Shown: piece after piece, positions 1-10,347 of the stretch | Layout of the letters: every line of letters starts with the position of its first letter | Numbering within the stretch: position 1 is the first letter of the stretch | NCBI RefSeq assembly: GCF_000003605.2 | Contig: NW_003123907.1 | Span: 107,157-132,967, forward strand | DNA from: Saccoglossus kowalevskii | Lineage: Eukaryota > Hemichordata > Enteropneusta > Harrimaniidae | DNA length: 25,811 nt | Reading direction: 5' to 3' | Program-made: the position numbers and the translations under genes | Notes under the pieces: generated by a model | Seen by the model: the letters and a program-made list of their open reading frames with translations, nothing else | Database searches by the model: none | Told to the model about the DNA's origin: nothing

Positions 1-1140
1 CCTAAAATAAAACTACGCCAACACACATAAAAAGTGAGGAAGCCATGCAAGTGTCATGCACTGAATACTGTAAAAACACATAGTTGTAGAACTATAATTC
101 TGTTTAAGTGTGTTAATTACAGAATGCTAATGAAATCATGATTGCTGAAGGTATCTCAATCTTGTGCATTTTTTTTGTGTTAACAGAAGCAATGTTATGA
201 TCATAGCATTTCCTCAAAGCAAATTCAATAACTATTATTACTGCCACACAGTTGTATTTATAGCATAGGTAAATTAATTTTAAATTAACGTTTTTGTGAA
301 ATAGTTATATGTCAAATGCATACAAGTGTGAGTACTTGCATGGTGGTACATGTGATAGTAACCAGTCAATTCTTACTGTGGAATGTGAATCAAACATTTA
401 ACTGTATGACATGTCTTTTTTCTGCTTAGATTTCCACATTAATTTATCTGTATCAAACAGAGAGCAAACTCTAAATACACCATTGTAAGCCTAAATGGCA
501 GGTTTTGAAATTAATATAGTTTTTCAGATTATTTAAAAGTCAATAAACAATAAATTGGTGCTAACTTAGAAAATTTAAAATGATCATAGTTAGCTCAGGT
601 GCAGTGCCAAAATGAGTAAAGTAATTGATCCTACAACATCAAATTCCAGTACAATTAATAAAGATTGCTTCCATTGTGATATTCACTATGCATGCACTCG
701 AAAATATTGGGCATGATACATGAATACATGCATACATTTTTTGTGTCATGCTGGTAAGGCAATTTGTTCAGTTTTTGTCAAAAATGTGTAACAGCTTGAA
801 ATTCATTCTGTTCATGTACATCATGAAGACACCATCAAATCTAAAACTGTATGTGTGTTGATCTGTCATGAATTTAAAACAGATGGATGTGTCAACTACA
901 TGTACCCTGCATTTATCTACTGAATCTAGTGTTAACCAATGTAGTCATACAGATATCCATTTGCATTAATTGTCAGTATTAGAAAGATAATTTGAGTGGG
1001 AGTAATTTTCCAGCAAATATAAATTGGAGCTTATTGGTATTCTACAGACACCCACCCAATTTCAAATTGCATTGGACTGGTTGAAATTGTGAAGTAAAAA
1101 TCTGATTGTTTAAAACACATTCAAATTGAGGTATTCATTG
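1..1140. other. AT-rich non-coding stretch
   Basis: No open frame, RNA gene or clear repeat is supported here. The only local structure I see is a perfect 9-bp inverted repeat, CAATTTCAA at 1057-1065 and TTGAAATTG at 1081-1089, separated by 15 bases; in DNA this AT-rich such a pair is not significant alone. It may be intergenic or intronic. Confidence 0.6.
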
Positions 1141-1350
1141 CCCCCATGACCTACGTTAATTTTGATGTTTTTGGTGTGTTCATGTAATGTACTAGTACAT
1201 GTAACATGACCTGACCAAGGTCATGGAAATATGACCTAAGCATGTGCATGGCAATATGACCTACATCATGTAACCATGTGCATGGCAATGACCTATTTAA
1301 CCATGTGCATGGCTATGCTAAAACCATGCACATTGCTATGTGCATGCCCA
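1141..1350. repeat. Degenerate short tandem repeat rich in TGACCT and CATGTGCATGG
   Basis: A block reading roughly CATGTGCATGGCAATATGAC plus CTA recurs at 1241-1263 and 1275-1295, with a partial copy at 1302-1320 and an inverted, degraded piece (CCATGCACA) near 1324. TGACCT occurs at 1147, 1207, 1232, 1257 and 1289 and its complement AGGTCA at 1218. The later copies lie in the repeat unit, but those at 1147-1223 lie outside it. TGACCT is the complement of the nuclear-receptor half-site AGGTCA; regulatory use is only an inference, and a decayed minisatellite explains much of it. Confidence 0.55.
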
Positions 1351-1777
1351 GCTAATTTAATTATTTTGAGTTTCTCTCATGCTAGTAGCATGCTAAGATA
1401 TCGTGTATAAGCATGTAGAAATTTATGCAGTCATGCAAATTTTATAATGAAAATGCATACTAATAATAAAAGACGATTAGCTAATGGTTGTGTTCATAAA
1501 CTACAACTCTGAAAGATGATTATAATTTTGTTTGTGTAAATTAATACCTCTTATTCTAAAACCTTGGTTAGTTAAATCAGAAGTTGTCCGATTCAATGTT
1601 CCAGTAGGTTGAGTTTGGTTTTTGCCCATATACATGAATGCAAATATGCAAATCAAAAAAAGTGAGCACATTTTCATTTTTTGTTATACTTGTGTTTGCT
1701 ATTTTGTATTGTATTAAAAAGTGGCCAAAATATGGAAAATTAGAAGATTTGGCAAGATATTAACTTGCAATTTCAAA
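1351..1777. other. AT-rich non-coding stretch
   Basis: I see no gene, RNA or repeat here beyond homopolymer-like A and T runs. It directly precedes the inverted-repeat element that starts at 1778. Confidence 0.6.
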
Positions 1778-1989
1778 TACTGTGGAATACTTTATTTTCG
1801 CTGGAATTAATTTTCACTGAAAGGGCTTTTTGGGCGTTTCGTATGGAATATATTTTCACTGATTTTTGATGAGTTTAATGTGAAATATAGGAAAAAAAGT
1901 ATATTCGCTGGATTTTATTTTCACGGAATCATCCTCTCAGCGAAAATAGCAAAAATTAATTCCAAGCGAAAATAAAGTACATTACAGTA
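1778..1989 (+). mobile_element. Non-autonomous TIR element (MITE), copy A, 212 bp
   Basis: The ends are inverted repeats of about 40 bases: the left end starts TACTGT and contains ACTTTATTTTCGCTGGAATT, and the complement of the right end starts TACTGT and contains ACTTTATTTTCGCTTGGAAT. A second copy at 9164-9384 aligns along its whole length in the opposite orientation, including internal blocks such as TTTTCACTGATTTTTGA and GGATTTTATTTTCAC, so the borders are not chance. Both copies begin with TA and end with TA, which fits a TA target duplication as in Tc1/mariner-type elements; with only two copies this is an inference. There is no transposase frame, so the element would be moved in trans. 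Confidence 0.85.
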
Positions 1990-3230
1990 ACTACATCATG
2001 CTTTCACGTTCAATTTCTTTTAATACATTCATTTGCACTATTTTGTATTTATACAATTTATGTTCAATACATACATACATACATACATTAATATTAAACA
2101 AAAATTATAATCATGGTAAGTTTCATAAAAAAGCCTACGATACTTTCAAACGTTATGCATGGGTATTTTCTGGTCTCTGTAAACTTTCTTATTTTTTTAG
2201 CCACTCATATGCTTGACTTTGAAATCATTGTCACTTTAATAATACAAAAACATTTAAACTAATATTTGATACTACCAATAATATTACAAATTATTAAGAT
2301 AATACAACAAGAGGGAAACATTAAATCTAGCTAGAAAAATCACTGAGCGACAAACTGATGTGAGTATACACCTATTGGACTAACTTCAATAAACTTCAAT
2401 ATTCAAAAAGTAGTTATTGTATATGCTTATGGTATTTTAATGTAATATTAATCAAAATCATCACAAATTCTGATCACAGTTGGAGAACAATCTCAAAATT
2501 AACCAAAGGAAAGGAAAAAATACAAATTTCTTGTCCTACATTTTCCCCTGAACACAGTAGTTGCATTGATTAATTCAGTCATGTTCTATAGTGCAATCAT
2601 CATTTGTGTGGATTGATGATTTCTTGTGCTGTACTGTCTAATGAAACATGTCAACTTTATCTTTTAATTCAGCCAATATTCAGGTAATGTATTTTCTATT
2701 TAATTAACTGCACCATAGTGATAGTATTTGCCTATCTGGTATTAGGTGTTGGGAGTATTTGACAGTGAGTGTGAAATCCCATACCTAGAGATCGTGCACT
2801 CCTAGATTGGAATCTTCAATTCACTACAGTTCCAGTGTGGTATGTGATGTTCATTTTAATCAGTTCCGTACTCCTATGGAATAGCTCTACAAAAACCAAC
2901 AAAGCTTTTCCCATGAATCATTGCAACTCTGTATTGAGTTAACAGTAATTTTACTGTCGCTGTTGCAATAATCTAATTTTCTGACTCAAAAGCTGGTTCT
3001 AACATTTCCCAAATATTAATTTCCTTATTAATTTTGGATAATGTCATATAACTTCACTTATATCACAAATGTACAGTACATGTTCGTGACAGTATCTCTG
3101 TTGCTAGTGAATAGTCTTCTAATGTTGGCTCTTCAGACGCTTGATATGCATAATTTACTTTGGATAGAATAAAATCTAATTTCATAATTATTCATTTATT
3201 GTACAATATCTAGTTATCTTCATTTGGCGA
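1990..3230. other. AT-rich non-coding stretch with a small CATA microsatellite
   Basis: A short perfect ACAT/CATA run lies at about 2069-2089. A 72-codon open frame spans the same place (1998-2216) but is made of low-complexity Tyr, Ile, Leu and Thr codons and looks like chance. Nothing else is supported. Confidence 0.55.
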
Positions 3231-3239
3231 AATTCAAAA

Positions 3240-3570
3240 TGATTACTTATGTTTTGGGTTCTGACCATCCATCTGTGCATACATTTCTTTGACATACCTT
3301 GACTGATTATGTTGAAGGTTGGTTTGAAGTTGTATGGAGAATGTGCACATTGATTTGGTTTTTTTGTTCAGTTGACCTTTGACCGACTGATAACAATTTT
3401 TGTACAAAAAACGCCAAACAGCAACATTTGAAATCAGTGTTTCTCAGGCATGTCCCGGGCTGATTTTATTCTTGCTATAATGCACATCTGATTTTATTGT
3501 GAAAAAATGACCAAACTAGCAGCCATGATTTTATTTTCATTTGTACACCTTGACCAATTTTGTTAACGTA
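3240..3570 (+). repeat. Old dispersed-repeat fragment (ATGGCCGA-type family)
   Basis: This stretch shares CAGTGTTTCTCAGGCAT exactly (3435-3451) with 21212-21228, and a TGACTGATTATGTT block near 3300 matches one near 22600. It goes on with 'AGCAGCCATGATTTTATT', a decayed form of the GCAGCCATCTTG end seen in better copies. Within it, TGACCT-T-TGACCG (3373-3385) forms a DR1-like direct repeat. No coding capacity is seen. The borders are guesses because the copy is diverged. Confidence 0.6.
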
Positions 3571-5150
3571 GATCCAAAGACGAGCACCACGAAATAAATT
3601 TGCAACTCAGAAAGATCTCAACATTGAATTCCCCATACACATTAGGCACATAAACCAAGATGTCATTTCCTCATACATGTCAGAACCAAGTTAATCATAT
3701 ATCACAGATAACATTGCATCCTATCCTTTTTAAAGATGTATGTAATAAAATTGTCACTTCTGCTACATAGCAGATTGATACAATGTACACTGCACTACTA
3801 ATCTATAGATCTTAGAGTCTTTAAATTGACTGGAACATGCAATACTCAAATAACCTCATAAACCACAATTGTCGTAGGGCACATCATTTACGTGAAACGG
3901 CTAGTAATCCAGCATTAGACAATTGCATCAATAACCCAGTACAGAAGAACCCATGAGTTTGCAATCATATCAAAACCCTACACTCAGTGGACTAAAAAAA
4001 TAAACAAGATGGCGTCAGTGCACGTAGGAGCCAGCCATTTATGTCCCCAAAAACCAACATATTTATTATCATGTCAACTATTCTATTGATGTTGGCTGAT
4101 AATAAGAATTTAACTGTGTTGGCAGCCATTTATTTCCAAAAATAATCAAATCATTAAAATTTTAACATTTCATTTGAAAATATATAATAATTGTGAAAAT
4201 TTATAACAGTTTACAGTATACACATCTAACTAAAGCTAATAATTAACCTTTTGAAAGCCACACTATTAGTTTCTCAACATAAACCTATACATATCTTTCC
4301 ATGTTTTTTTAGAAAAATTTCATGCAAAATTAAGAAATTATAAAGAAATTTGCAAAATGGTCTAAATACCAACATTATGGCATTCAAAAAGTTTATTCAA
4401 GATAATATTACCTGGCAAATAGTCATGCGGTTCAATTGTATAACAATTTGATCATTTTTTTTTTTATTTTGGCGAGGCCTCATGTAGATAACTGACTGTA
4501 TATTTCACTTAACAAAGTCTCATTGTTCTCATTTCTATTCAACTGAATACTAACTATAAAATAACTGGTTATATTTAATACATTATGTAAATAGCTGACT
4601 GCTATGTTTTTACCTAGCAAAGAATCGCAACCTCATTTTTATATTCAACTGAAGTTTGACTGATTGCATATGTTTGATTTGCTTATCATCATCACTCAGT
4701 TGATTTTACGTATCAAGTAATCTTCTTATCCTAATTATATTTCCTGTTCTTTTGCCCCACAATATTTGGGAGTATATATTCCATGTTAAACAGTAAGGAA
4801 ATTGCAGGTGGAACTGGAAATTTAATTACTTGGAATTCTAGTAATTTAATCTAGCACTATAAATAAATAAAGTACACTTGGATAGAGAAATCAAAGAAAC
4901 TAACTAGGGCACTTTGACTGGAAATCTGATCATGTACAGACTGCCTTACCTGATAAACCACATAATTTTAATCATCTTTCCTTGGTACCTAATTGTGCTG
5001 CACAGACTGAACTTAGCATACAGATTGAAGGATTAACTGAGTAAGTGAACTTTAACAATTTGATGCCTGACTGATGTAGAAATGTTTACAAATACTGTGA
5101 CATCCTCTTCTTTGTTCTTGTATGGCCGTCATTTGAAAACTGGGTTTTTG
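3571..5150. other. AT-rich non-coding stretch
   Basis: No gene, RNA or clear repeat is supported. There are two isolated family-like motifs, CAAGATGGCG near 4005 and GGCAGCCATTTAT near 4121, a poly-T run near 4456-4465, and an interleaved pair of inverted repeats at 4054-4105 (CCAACAT with ATGTTGG, and TTATTATCA with TGATAATAA). All of these could be chance or deeply decayed repeats. Confidence 0.5.
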
Positions 5151-5159
5151 ATATAGTTT

Positions 5160-5760
5160 CAAATCTGAGCATCTGTCTACCAGTACATGTATCTCAGAAT
5201 TGCATTGGCTGATAACATATCCTATGTTCGATTGCATCAAATGTTCACACACACATTACATATCATACATACATGTATGCACCTGCATTTGTATCATTAT
5301 CCAATTCAAGATGGCTGAATCAATCATTTTAGTGATAACAATCCATCAAAATCAGGCATTTCTACTATTCCAGAACCAGATCTTAGTCTTGCATGGACAT
5401 ATTTTATTATATCATGGTATGTTTATTTTGAATATTTTAATGTTTTTTTTATGCACATCATTTTTATTTAAATACTGTTCCAGGGCCATATCTGTGACAT
5501 GTACCTCACACATCATATATTTCATATAGACATGAATTGGTTCCATGATCCAAATCAAGATGACCGAATGATGGCCATTTCAGTGCTAAAAATGTGTCTA
5601 AATCAAGTATTTCTGCCATTCCAGAATTGGATCTTGATCGTACATAGACGTAGTTCATTCAAATTTGGTAGATCAGTGTCAATATCGCTGATTAATGGTC
5701 ATGTTGTTTTAAAGAAATGATGTCCCAATGCTGTATCTTTGACATAATTTGTCATACAAA
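5160..5760 (+). repeat. Tandem pair of diverged dispersed-repeat units
   Basis: Two diverged units can be lined up. One contains CCAATTCAAGATGGCTGAAT (near 5300), then AATCAGGCATTTCTACTATT and CCAGAACCAGATCTTAGTC. The other contains AAATCAAGATGACCGAATG (near 5551), then AATCAAGTATTTCTGCCATT and CCAGAATTGGATCTTGATC. The same order of blocks recurs at 21290-21400 and 22430-22500. Open frames of 109 and 73 codons lie on these units (5200-5529 and 5499-5720), but they sit inside a repeat, are not kept in the other copies and are not supported as genes. Confidence 0.7.
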
Positions 5761-6670
5761 TGTCAGTGTAATTCTGACACATCACCAGCAAGAACCATGC
5801 CAACTTCAATTGGCACAATTAAATAATTAGGTAATTGCATGAAATTGTTTTCTTTTCACACATAGTCCATTCTTTTCTTTGGGATTTCTGGTATTTACAC
5901 GTAATTCATAAAAGATCATTTTGATACCCACAGGGACTGTGTTTATTTATTATTCATTAGCATAATTTGTTTTCAAGTATTAACTATGATTTATATGATG
6001 CAATTAATTTATAATCAGCTGATTGATACATGGCAAAATGTTATTGTGTGCCAAACGTGTGAAATAGTTATTGATAATTATAAGATCTTAATAATATTAC
6101 TAATAATATAAATAGTACAATTTTTATACTAACATCAATATTTTAATATTATTAGCAAAATAATTTACAGTGTGCTTCGATCTTTAAATTCAATAATTAC
6201 ACTGATAATTTGAATATCCGAAAAAATTACTGGCAAAGTGAGGGAGAAATTCACATGACATTATTAGTTTAATGGATAGTTGTGTGTAGAAGAAATATTA
6301 CCAGTAGTACACGTAGTTTTATTTTTTGGGAGAAGTTTACCTCTAAAGTAATTTTATACATACAAATAGTAAAATTAGCATATTGTTACTAGTGAATTTT
6401 GAGTAGGGCAGTTTTAATTAAGTATGGTGCAATTACATGTAACTGTGTTATATATGATTCAATTTGTTTTTATTCTGCTTAACTTAAAAATTTATATCGA
6501 TATAGAAGGCACTCGAAATTCTTAATGTACATAATTTAAATTAGTTACCGTAAATTTAAATTTAAACTGCATGTGTACCCATTCTTTGTGTACAAAATAA
6601 GGTTCCAATCGTTTAACATAACTTTGCATACTGTTTTGTTAAGTTAATGGCAATTACAAACAGAAAGAAG
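5761..6670. other. Very AT-rich non-coding stretch
   Basis: Runs of A and T with several TAATAATAT-like strings (6090-6160). A TACATGTA octamer lies at 6434. No open frame of note, no repeat shared with other parts of the window and no RNA gene are seen. Confidence 0.6.
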
Positions 6671-7634
6671 CCGGTAGGCTGGTTGGCGATCCGCTCCGCT
6701 CAAAAACAAGCAATATGTTTTTGGCTGTTTCCATGGTGTGACATAAACGTGAAGCTAACGTCAGTTTATAACTAAATGGGCCCGTATACAAAGTTCGCAA
6801 ACACCATTCAGTCTTTAGAAGTCACTTACAAATGTAGTTTATTACTAGGACCACAGTCATTCTACTAGTAGAGTGACTGTTCTAGGACGTATTCTGCTGT
6901 TACATTTATTATTTTCAACTGTTTTGCGATAGGATTTTCTAGAATGAAGGCAGCATTTACAGTCATTCAAAGTTGCATTGGGATTACGTTGATACAGTGT
7001 AACAATGTCGGCGCTGGTGATCTCCTACCAGTGGGCAACATGGCCAAAATAAAAAGCATGGTCATTTGAACACTGCTATTACAAAACTGGTAGAAGGTAA
7101 TACATTTGGGGCGAAAGTATTCAAAAATCAGTTTTTGGATGTTGCAATGGCAGTGGTGGGCCAGGATTTTTTTCCAATTAGTGACGGTACAACATACCTG
7201 TGAAGTATGAACAAAATCAGCCGAGCCGAAAAATCACAGAGGAGTTAAAAACCGTTGCTGGTGAAACGTTACCCTAACTTTTGGGTCAAATTTCTCGGTA
7301 ATGAAAAAAGATATCAAAAATTCAAATAGTAACTTTGTGTCCACACTCAAGCTGAGTAGAATGAGCTATGTCTGAAGTGTTGTATCCTAAATTTGTAGGA
7401 GGAGATACATTTGGAGCGAAGCTATCCAAAAATCAGTTTTTTGGCTGTTGCTATGGCAACGGTGGGCCAAAATTTTTTTGCGGATTTTTCCTAATAACTA
7501 GGGTGAAGGTGTGACCTACCTGCCAAGTTTGAAAGAAATCGGCCAAGCCAAAAAAATCACAGAAGAAATCATACACACTAAATGACAAAAGTGATTATAA
7601 GGGCGATCCTAGCGGAGCAGATCGCCAATACCGG
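6671..7634. mobile_element. 0.95-kb element with inverted ends and two internal 305-bp units
   Basis: The left end TTGGCGATCCGCTCCGCT (6683-6700) and the complement of 7611-7628 match at 17 of 18 bases. A further CCGGTA lies just outside each arm, with six extra bases on the left, so the inverted ends may extend to about 24 bp. Inside, a unit starting TACATTTGGGGCGAA at 7101 returns as TACATTTGGAGCGAA at 7406, followed in both by AAAAATCAG, GGCTGTTG/GGATGTTG, GGTGGGCCA and AAATCACAGA; a third, partial piece lies near 6712-6740. The right end is itself a hairpin (GGCGATC at 7602-7608 with GATCGCC at 7620-7626). A 26-bp near-perfect palindrome lies at 6854-6879. No transposase frame and no clear target duplication are seen. 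Confidence 0.7.
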
Positions 7635-7670
7635 GGGGGTAATTCAAATTCTCTTCCTATTCAATCTCAA

Positions 7671-7698
7671 CATGGAGGTATCTCTTTTTACCTCCATG
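7671..7698. repeat. Perfect 10-bp hairpin, 8-base loop
   Basis: CATGGAGGTA (7671-7680) and TACCTCCATG (7689-7698) are perfect complements around the pyrimidine-rich loop TCTCTTTT. It lies 40 bases outside the inverted-end element and is followed by ATCTCAATAACC, the same kind of 'TCTCA' block that follows the other hairpins in this window. A good 5' splice-site match, CAG|GTAAGA, lies at 7715-7723. Whether this is a repeat head or part of a transcript is unknown. Confidence 0.75.
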
Positions 7699-7730
7699 AT
7701 CTCAATAACCATGACAGGTAAGACACACTG

Positions 7731-9163
7731 TTTTCATGTGTACAGGTATTTTTTTCAAATCTATTGCTATTACTATTTGATTTGGCTGATCATTTGCTCC
7801 ACTTCAAGCACCCCATAGAATCAAAAGTATAGGCTAACCTAAGACTTTCTATGACTAACCTTTTGACTACAAAAGGTATACAGTATATACCCCGAGGTTA
7901 ACACCTCTTGATTTATAAAGTAAATTTATTTAAATGTTCTAGACACATTTTGTGCTATGTGTATTATGTGCAGCTTATTTAATGGGAAATAAAAATAACA
8001 CTTGATAGCAGTTTCATGACAATGTAAAAAAAAACAAAAAAAAAAACACTCTGTGTTAGGTAAACAATAGCATAAAACACCCTGTAGCAAACAAACAGCA
8101 AAAAATTGAAAACAAGTATCTGCAGGTAATAATTAAAAGTGGTGCATGATGGAATAGAACCATGTACATGTATATATGGTTCCTTGATTTCTTATTGAGG
8201 ATCAGTTCAAAATGGAAAATCTCTGTATACACCTGCGTTTTCTATCAAGCTATAAAGGAGACTATCAGATTTAAGGAGTTTAAAGGATTGTTGGTAAGGA
8301 TTTATTTCTAAGTTAATTCTCAAGTACAATGGATGAATTCTATAATGCTGAAACTAATAATACCTACTGCTGGAATTGATATGTAAAATAAAATAATTTT
8401 CAATTTGACATTGACCCCCCTCCCCCCCTCTTCTACCAACTTGCCAATGTCAATGTCATGACTTTTCTGTGATTCAATCAAATATTTCAACTGTTAATTA
8501 TTAAATGTATCTATAGCCACATCATGGTTAATTTCAGTTACTGATTTTGTTATTGTGACAACCCTAATGTTTATCTTCACTTATTGAAGAAGCGACGTTA
8601 TGAATCCATTTTTTTCATCTAGACTCTAAATTTACTGCACATGTACATCAGCAGGCACATACTTGACATGGCTACTGCATGCATGCATGTCCAGTGAAAC
8701 ATTTATTTTAAAACTACATGTATACATGTTGGCTATATAGTGGCAGTGTGAGTGATTTTATGAAAAAAGCAGAATGTACTTACTTACTTATGAGGTTGGT
8801 TGTTCATGTTCAAGCTAGCATTCATGACTTGTCATTTTTTTTGTGACATTATATTCATGTATGGAGGGTCATGAAAATGTTAATACAGCTCTGATGCAAC
8901 TTTAAAATACTGCGATATTGGAAGACAGCTGTGATATCTCATTACGGGTCTGTTGACTCGTATCATGTCACTACTTCTTACTAATACTATTGTCAATTGG
9001 AATATGTGTCACAAAGATAATTCATCATGGTTTTAAATTTCATTATGTTTCAAGTGTGTTCACACCATTTTATATAAAATTGTCATAATGTTGATTTAAT
9101 ATCGTATATTGGAATATTGGAACTGTAGATGAGTTCATGCCGGATTACATGCAATTAGGCTCA
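7731..9163. other. AT-rich non-coding stretch with A-rich and C-rich tracts
   Basis: Contains an A-rich tract (about 8026-8047), a polypyrimidine tract with C-runs of 6 and 7 (8413-8433; the complement has G-runs able to stack), and short ACTT and GCAT runs near 8780 and 8687. No gene or RNA is supported. Confidence 0.55.
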
Positions 9164-9384
9164 TACTGTAAAATACTTTATTTTCGCTTGGAATTAATTT
9201 TTGCTATTTTCGCTGAAGGAATGATTGAGTGAAAATAAAATCCAGTAAATATACCTTTTTTCCTATACATGTGTATTTTACATTTGACATGTCAAAAATC
9301 AGTGAAAATAAATTCCATTACAAAACACCCAAAAAAGTCTTTTCAGCAAAATTAATCCCAGCTAAAATAATATATTTTACAGTA
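9164..9384 (-). mobile_element. Non-autonomous TIR element (MITE), copy B, 221 bp, inverted
   Basis: This is the reverse-oriented partner of 1778-1989. Its left end, TACTGTAAAATACTTTATTT followed by TCGCTTGGAATTAATTTTTG, matches the complement of the right end of copy A nearly base for base, and its right end complement begins TACTGTAAAATATATTATTT. Internal order is also kept in reverse. It begins and ends with TA. A 62-codon frame (9229-9417) reads through it and past its end, which argues against a real gene. Confidence 0.85.
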
Positions 9385-9720
9385 ATAGAATATTGTAGCC
9401 ATGTCTGTTTTTTGTAACTTGTTTCTTTACAGTCTAGAAACTTGCTCTTTTACAATCAAGTAACAAAGTACAAATCTTTTTCAAAATATTGTACAATAAG
9501 CTTATCACTATAAACACACACGTCATAAGTGCACATGTAACAAAAATTGCATTTACTATAATATTATTCATTAGGATATGATTTATTTTGACTTTGCAAA
9601 TGACACGCTTGTATCATACAAGTGCATGTGTTTTAAGAGTGAATATGATTATAGTGAAAGTCCAGTTACCAATTTAGTATCTTTGACATTAGTCAGAGTT
9701 TTAATAATAATAATAATTAT
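9385..9720. other. AT-rich stretch ending in an AAT microsatellite
   Basis: No gene is supported. A TAATAATAATAATAATT run lies at 9702-9718, directly before the hairpin that heads the next repeat. Confidence 0.6.
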
Positions 9721-9721
9721 T

Positions 9722-10190
9722 AGTCCCCGATCGCACGAAGTCCGAAAAAGGGGACTTATAATTCGGTCTCCGTCTGTCCGTGCGTCTGTGCGTCCGTCCA
9801 GTGTCATATCTCAGAATCCCTTGGACCGATCCCGTTCATTCTTTGCATGTGCCTAGTACTTTATGTGGGACATATGCACATGCAGTGGTTTAGCGATTCG
9901 ATTCAAAATGGCCGACTGGCATCCATCTTGTTTTTATTTTTAAATGTTGTATTTTGGACATGCTTTGTCAGTTTTCATTCAAACTTAGTACATAGATTAT
10001 ACATGTTAGGATACATGTCCCGACCGTTCGTGAGTTCCTGAGTCTATCCGTTTGTCCATTTTTTTTCAGATCAAAGATGGCTGAATAACTGCTGTTTTTA
10101 TTTTTGGCCATATTACTACTACACAGAACATGTGTTTTGATGTAAATAAACTTGTAATTAACTTGGAATTCAAGTTTCAAGGACACGCTC
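9722..10190 (+). mobile_element. Hairpin-headed interspersed repeat, copy 1
   Basis: It opens with AGTCCCC (9722-9728) and its complement GGGGACT (9750-9756), then a GTCTGTCCGTGCGTCTGTG-like GC-richer run (to about 9800), then a 215-bp body (9803-10017). The body matches 25269-25483 at about 93% by eye (about 14 substitutions and two 3-bp indels). The body holds ATTCAAAATGGCCGACTGG and CATCCATCTTG (9902-9930), the arms of an imperfect hairpin. Beyond 10017 similarity to the twin stops; a GATCAAAGATGGCTGAAT piece near 10070 suggests a second, older unit. The build (hairpin, short simple repeat, body) recalls non-autonomous Helitron/Helentron-type elements, but that class is only an inference. 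Confidence 0.75.
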
Positions 10191-10347
10191 GCAACAACCC
10201 TACCGCTTTAATATGACGAGCACAAAGAGAACTTTCAAAAATGTAATGGGAACTGTGTCATTTTCAGTGATTTGTTATGTTTTATTGCATCTTTAGAAAT
10301 AACATTTCTATCAGTGTACAGCAAATGTTTAAATATAAAATAGCTCA

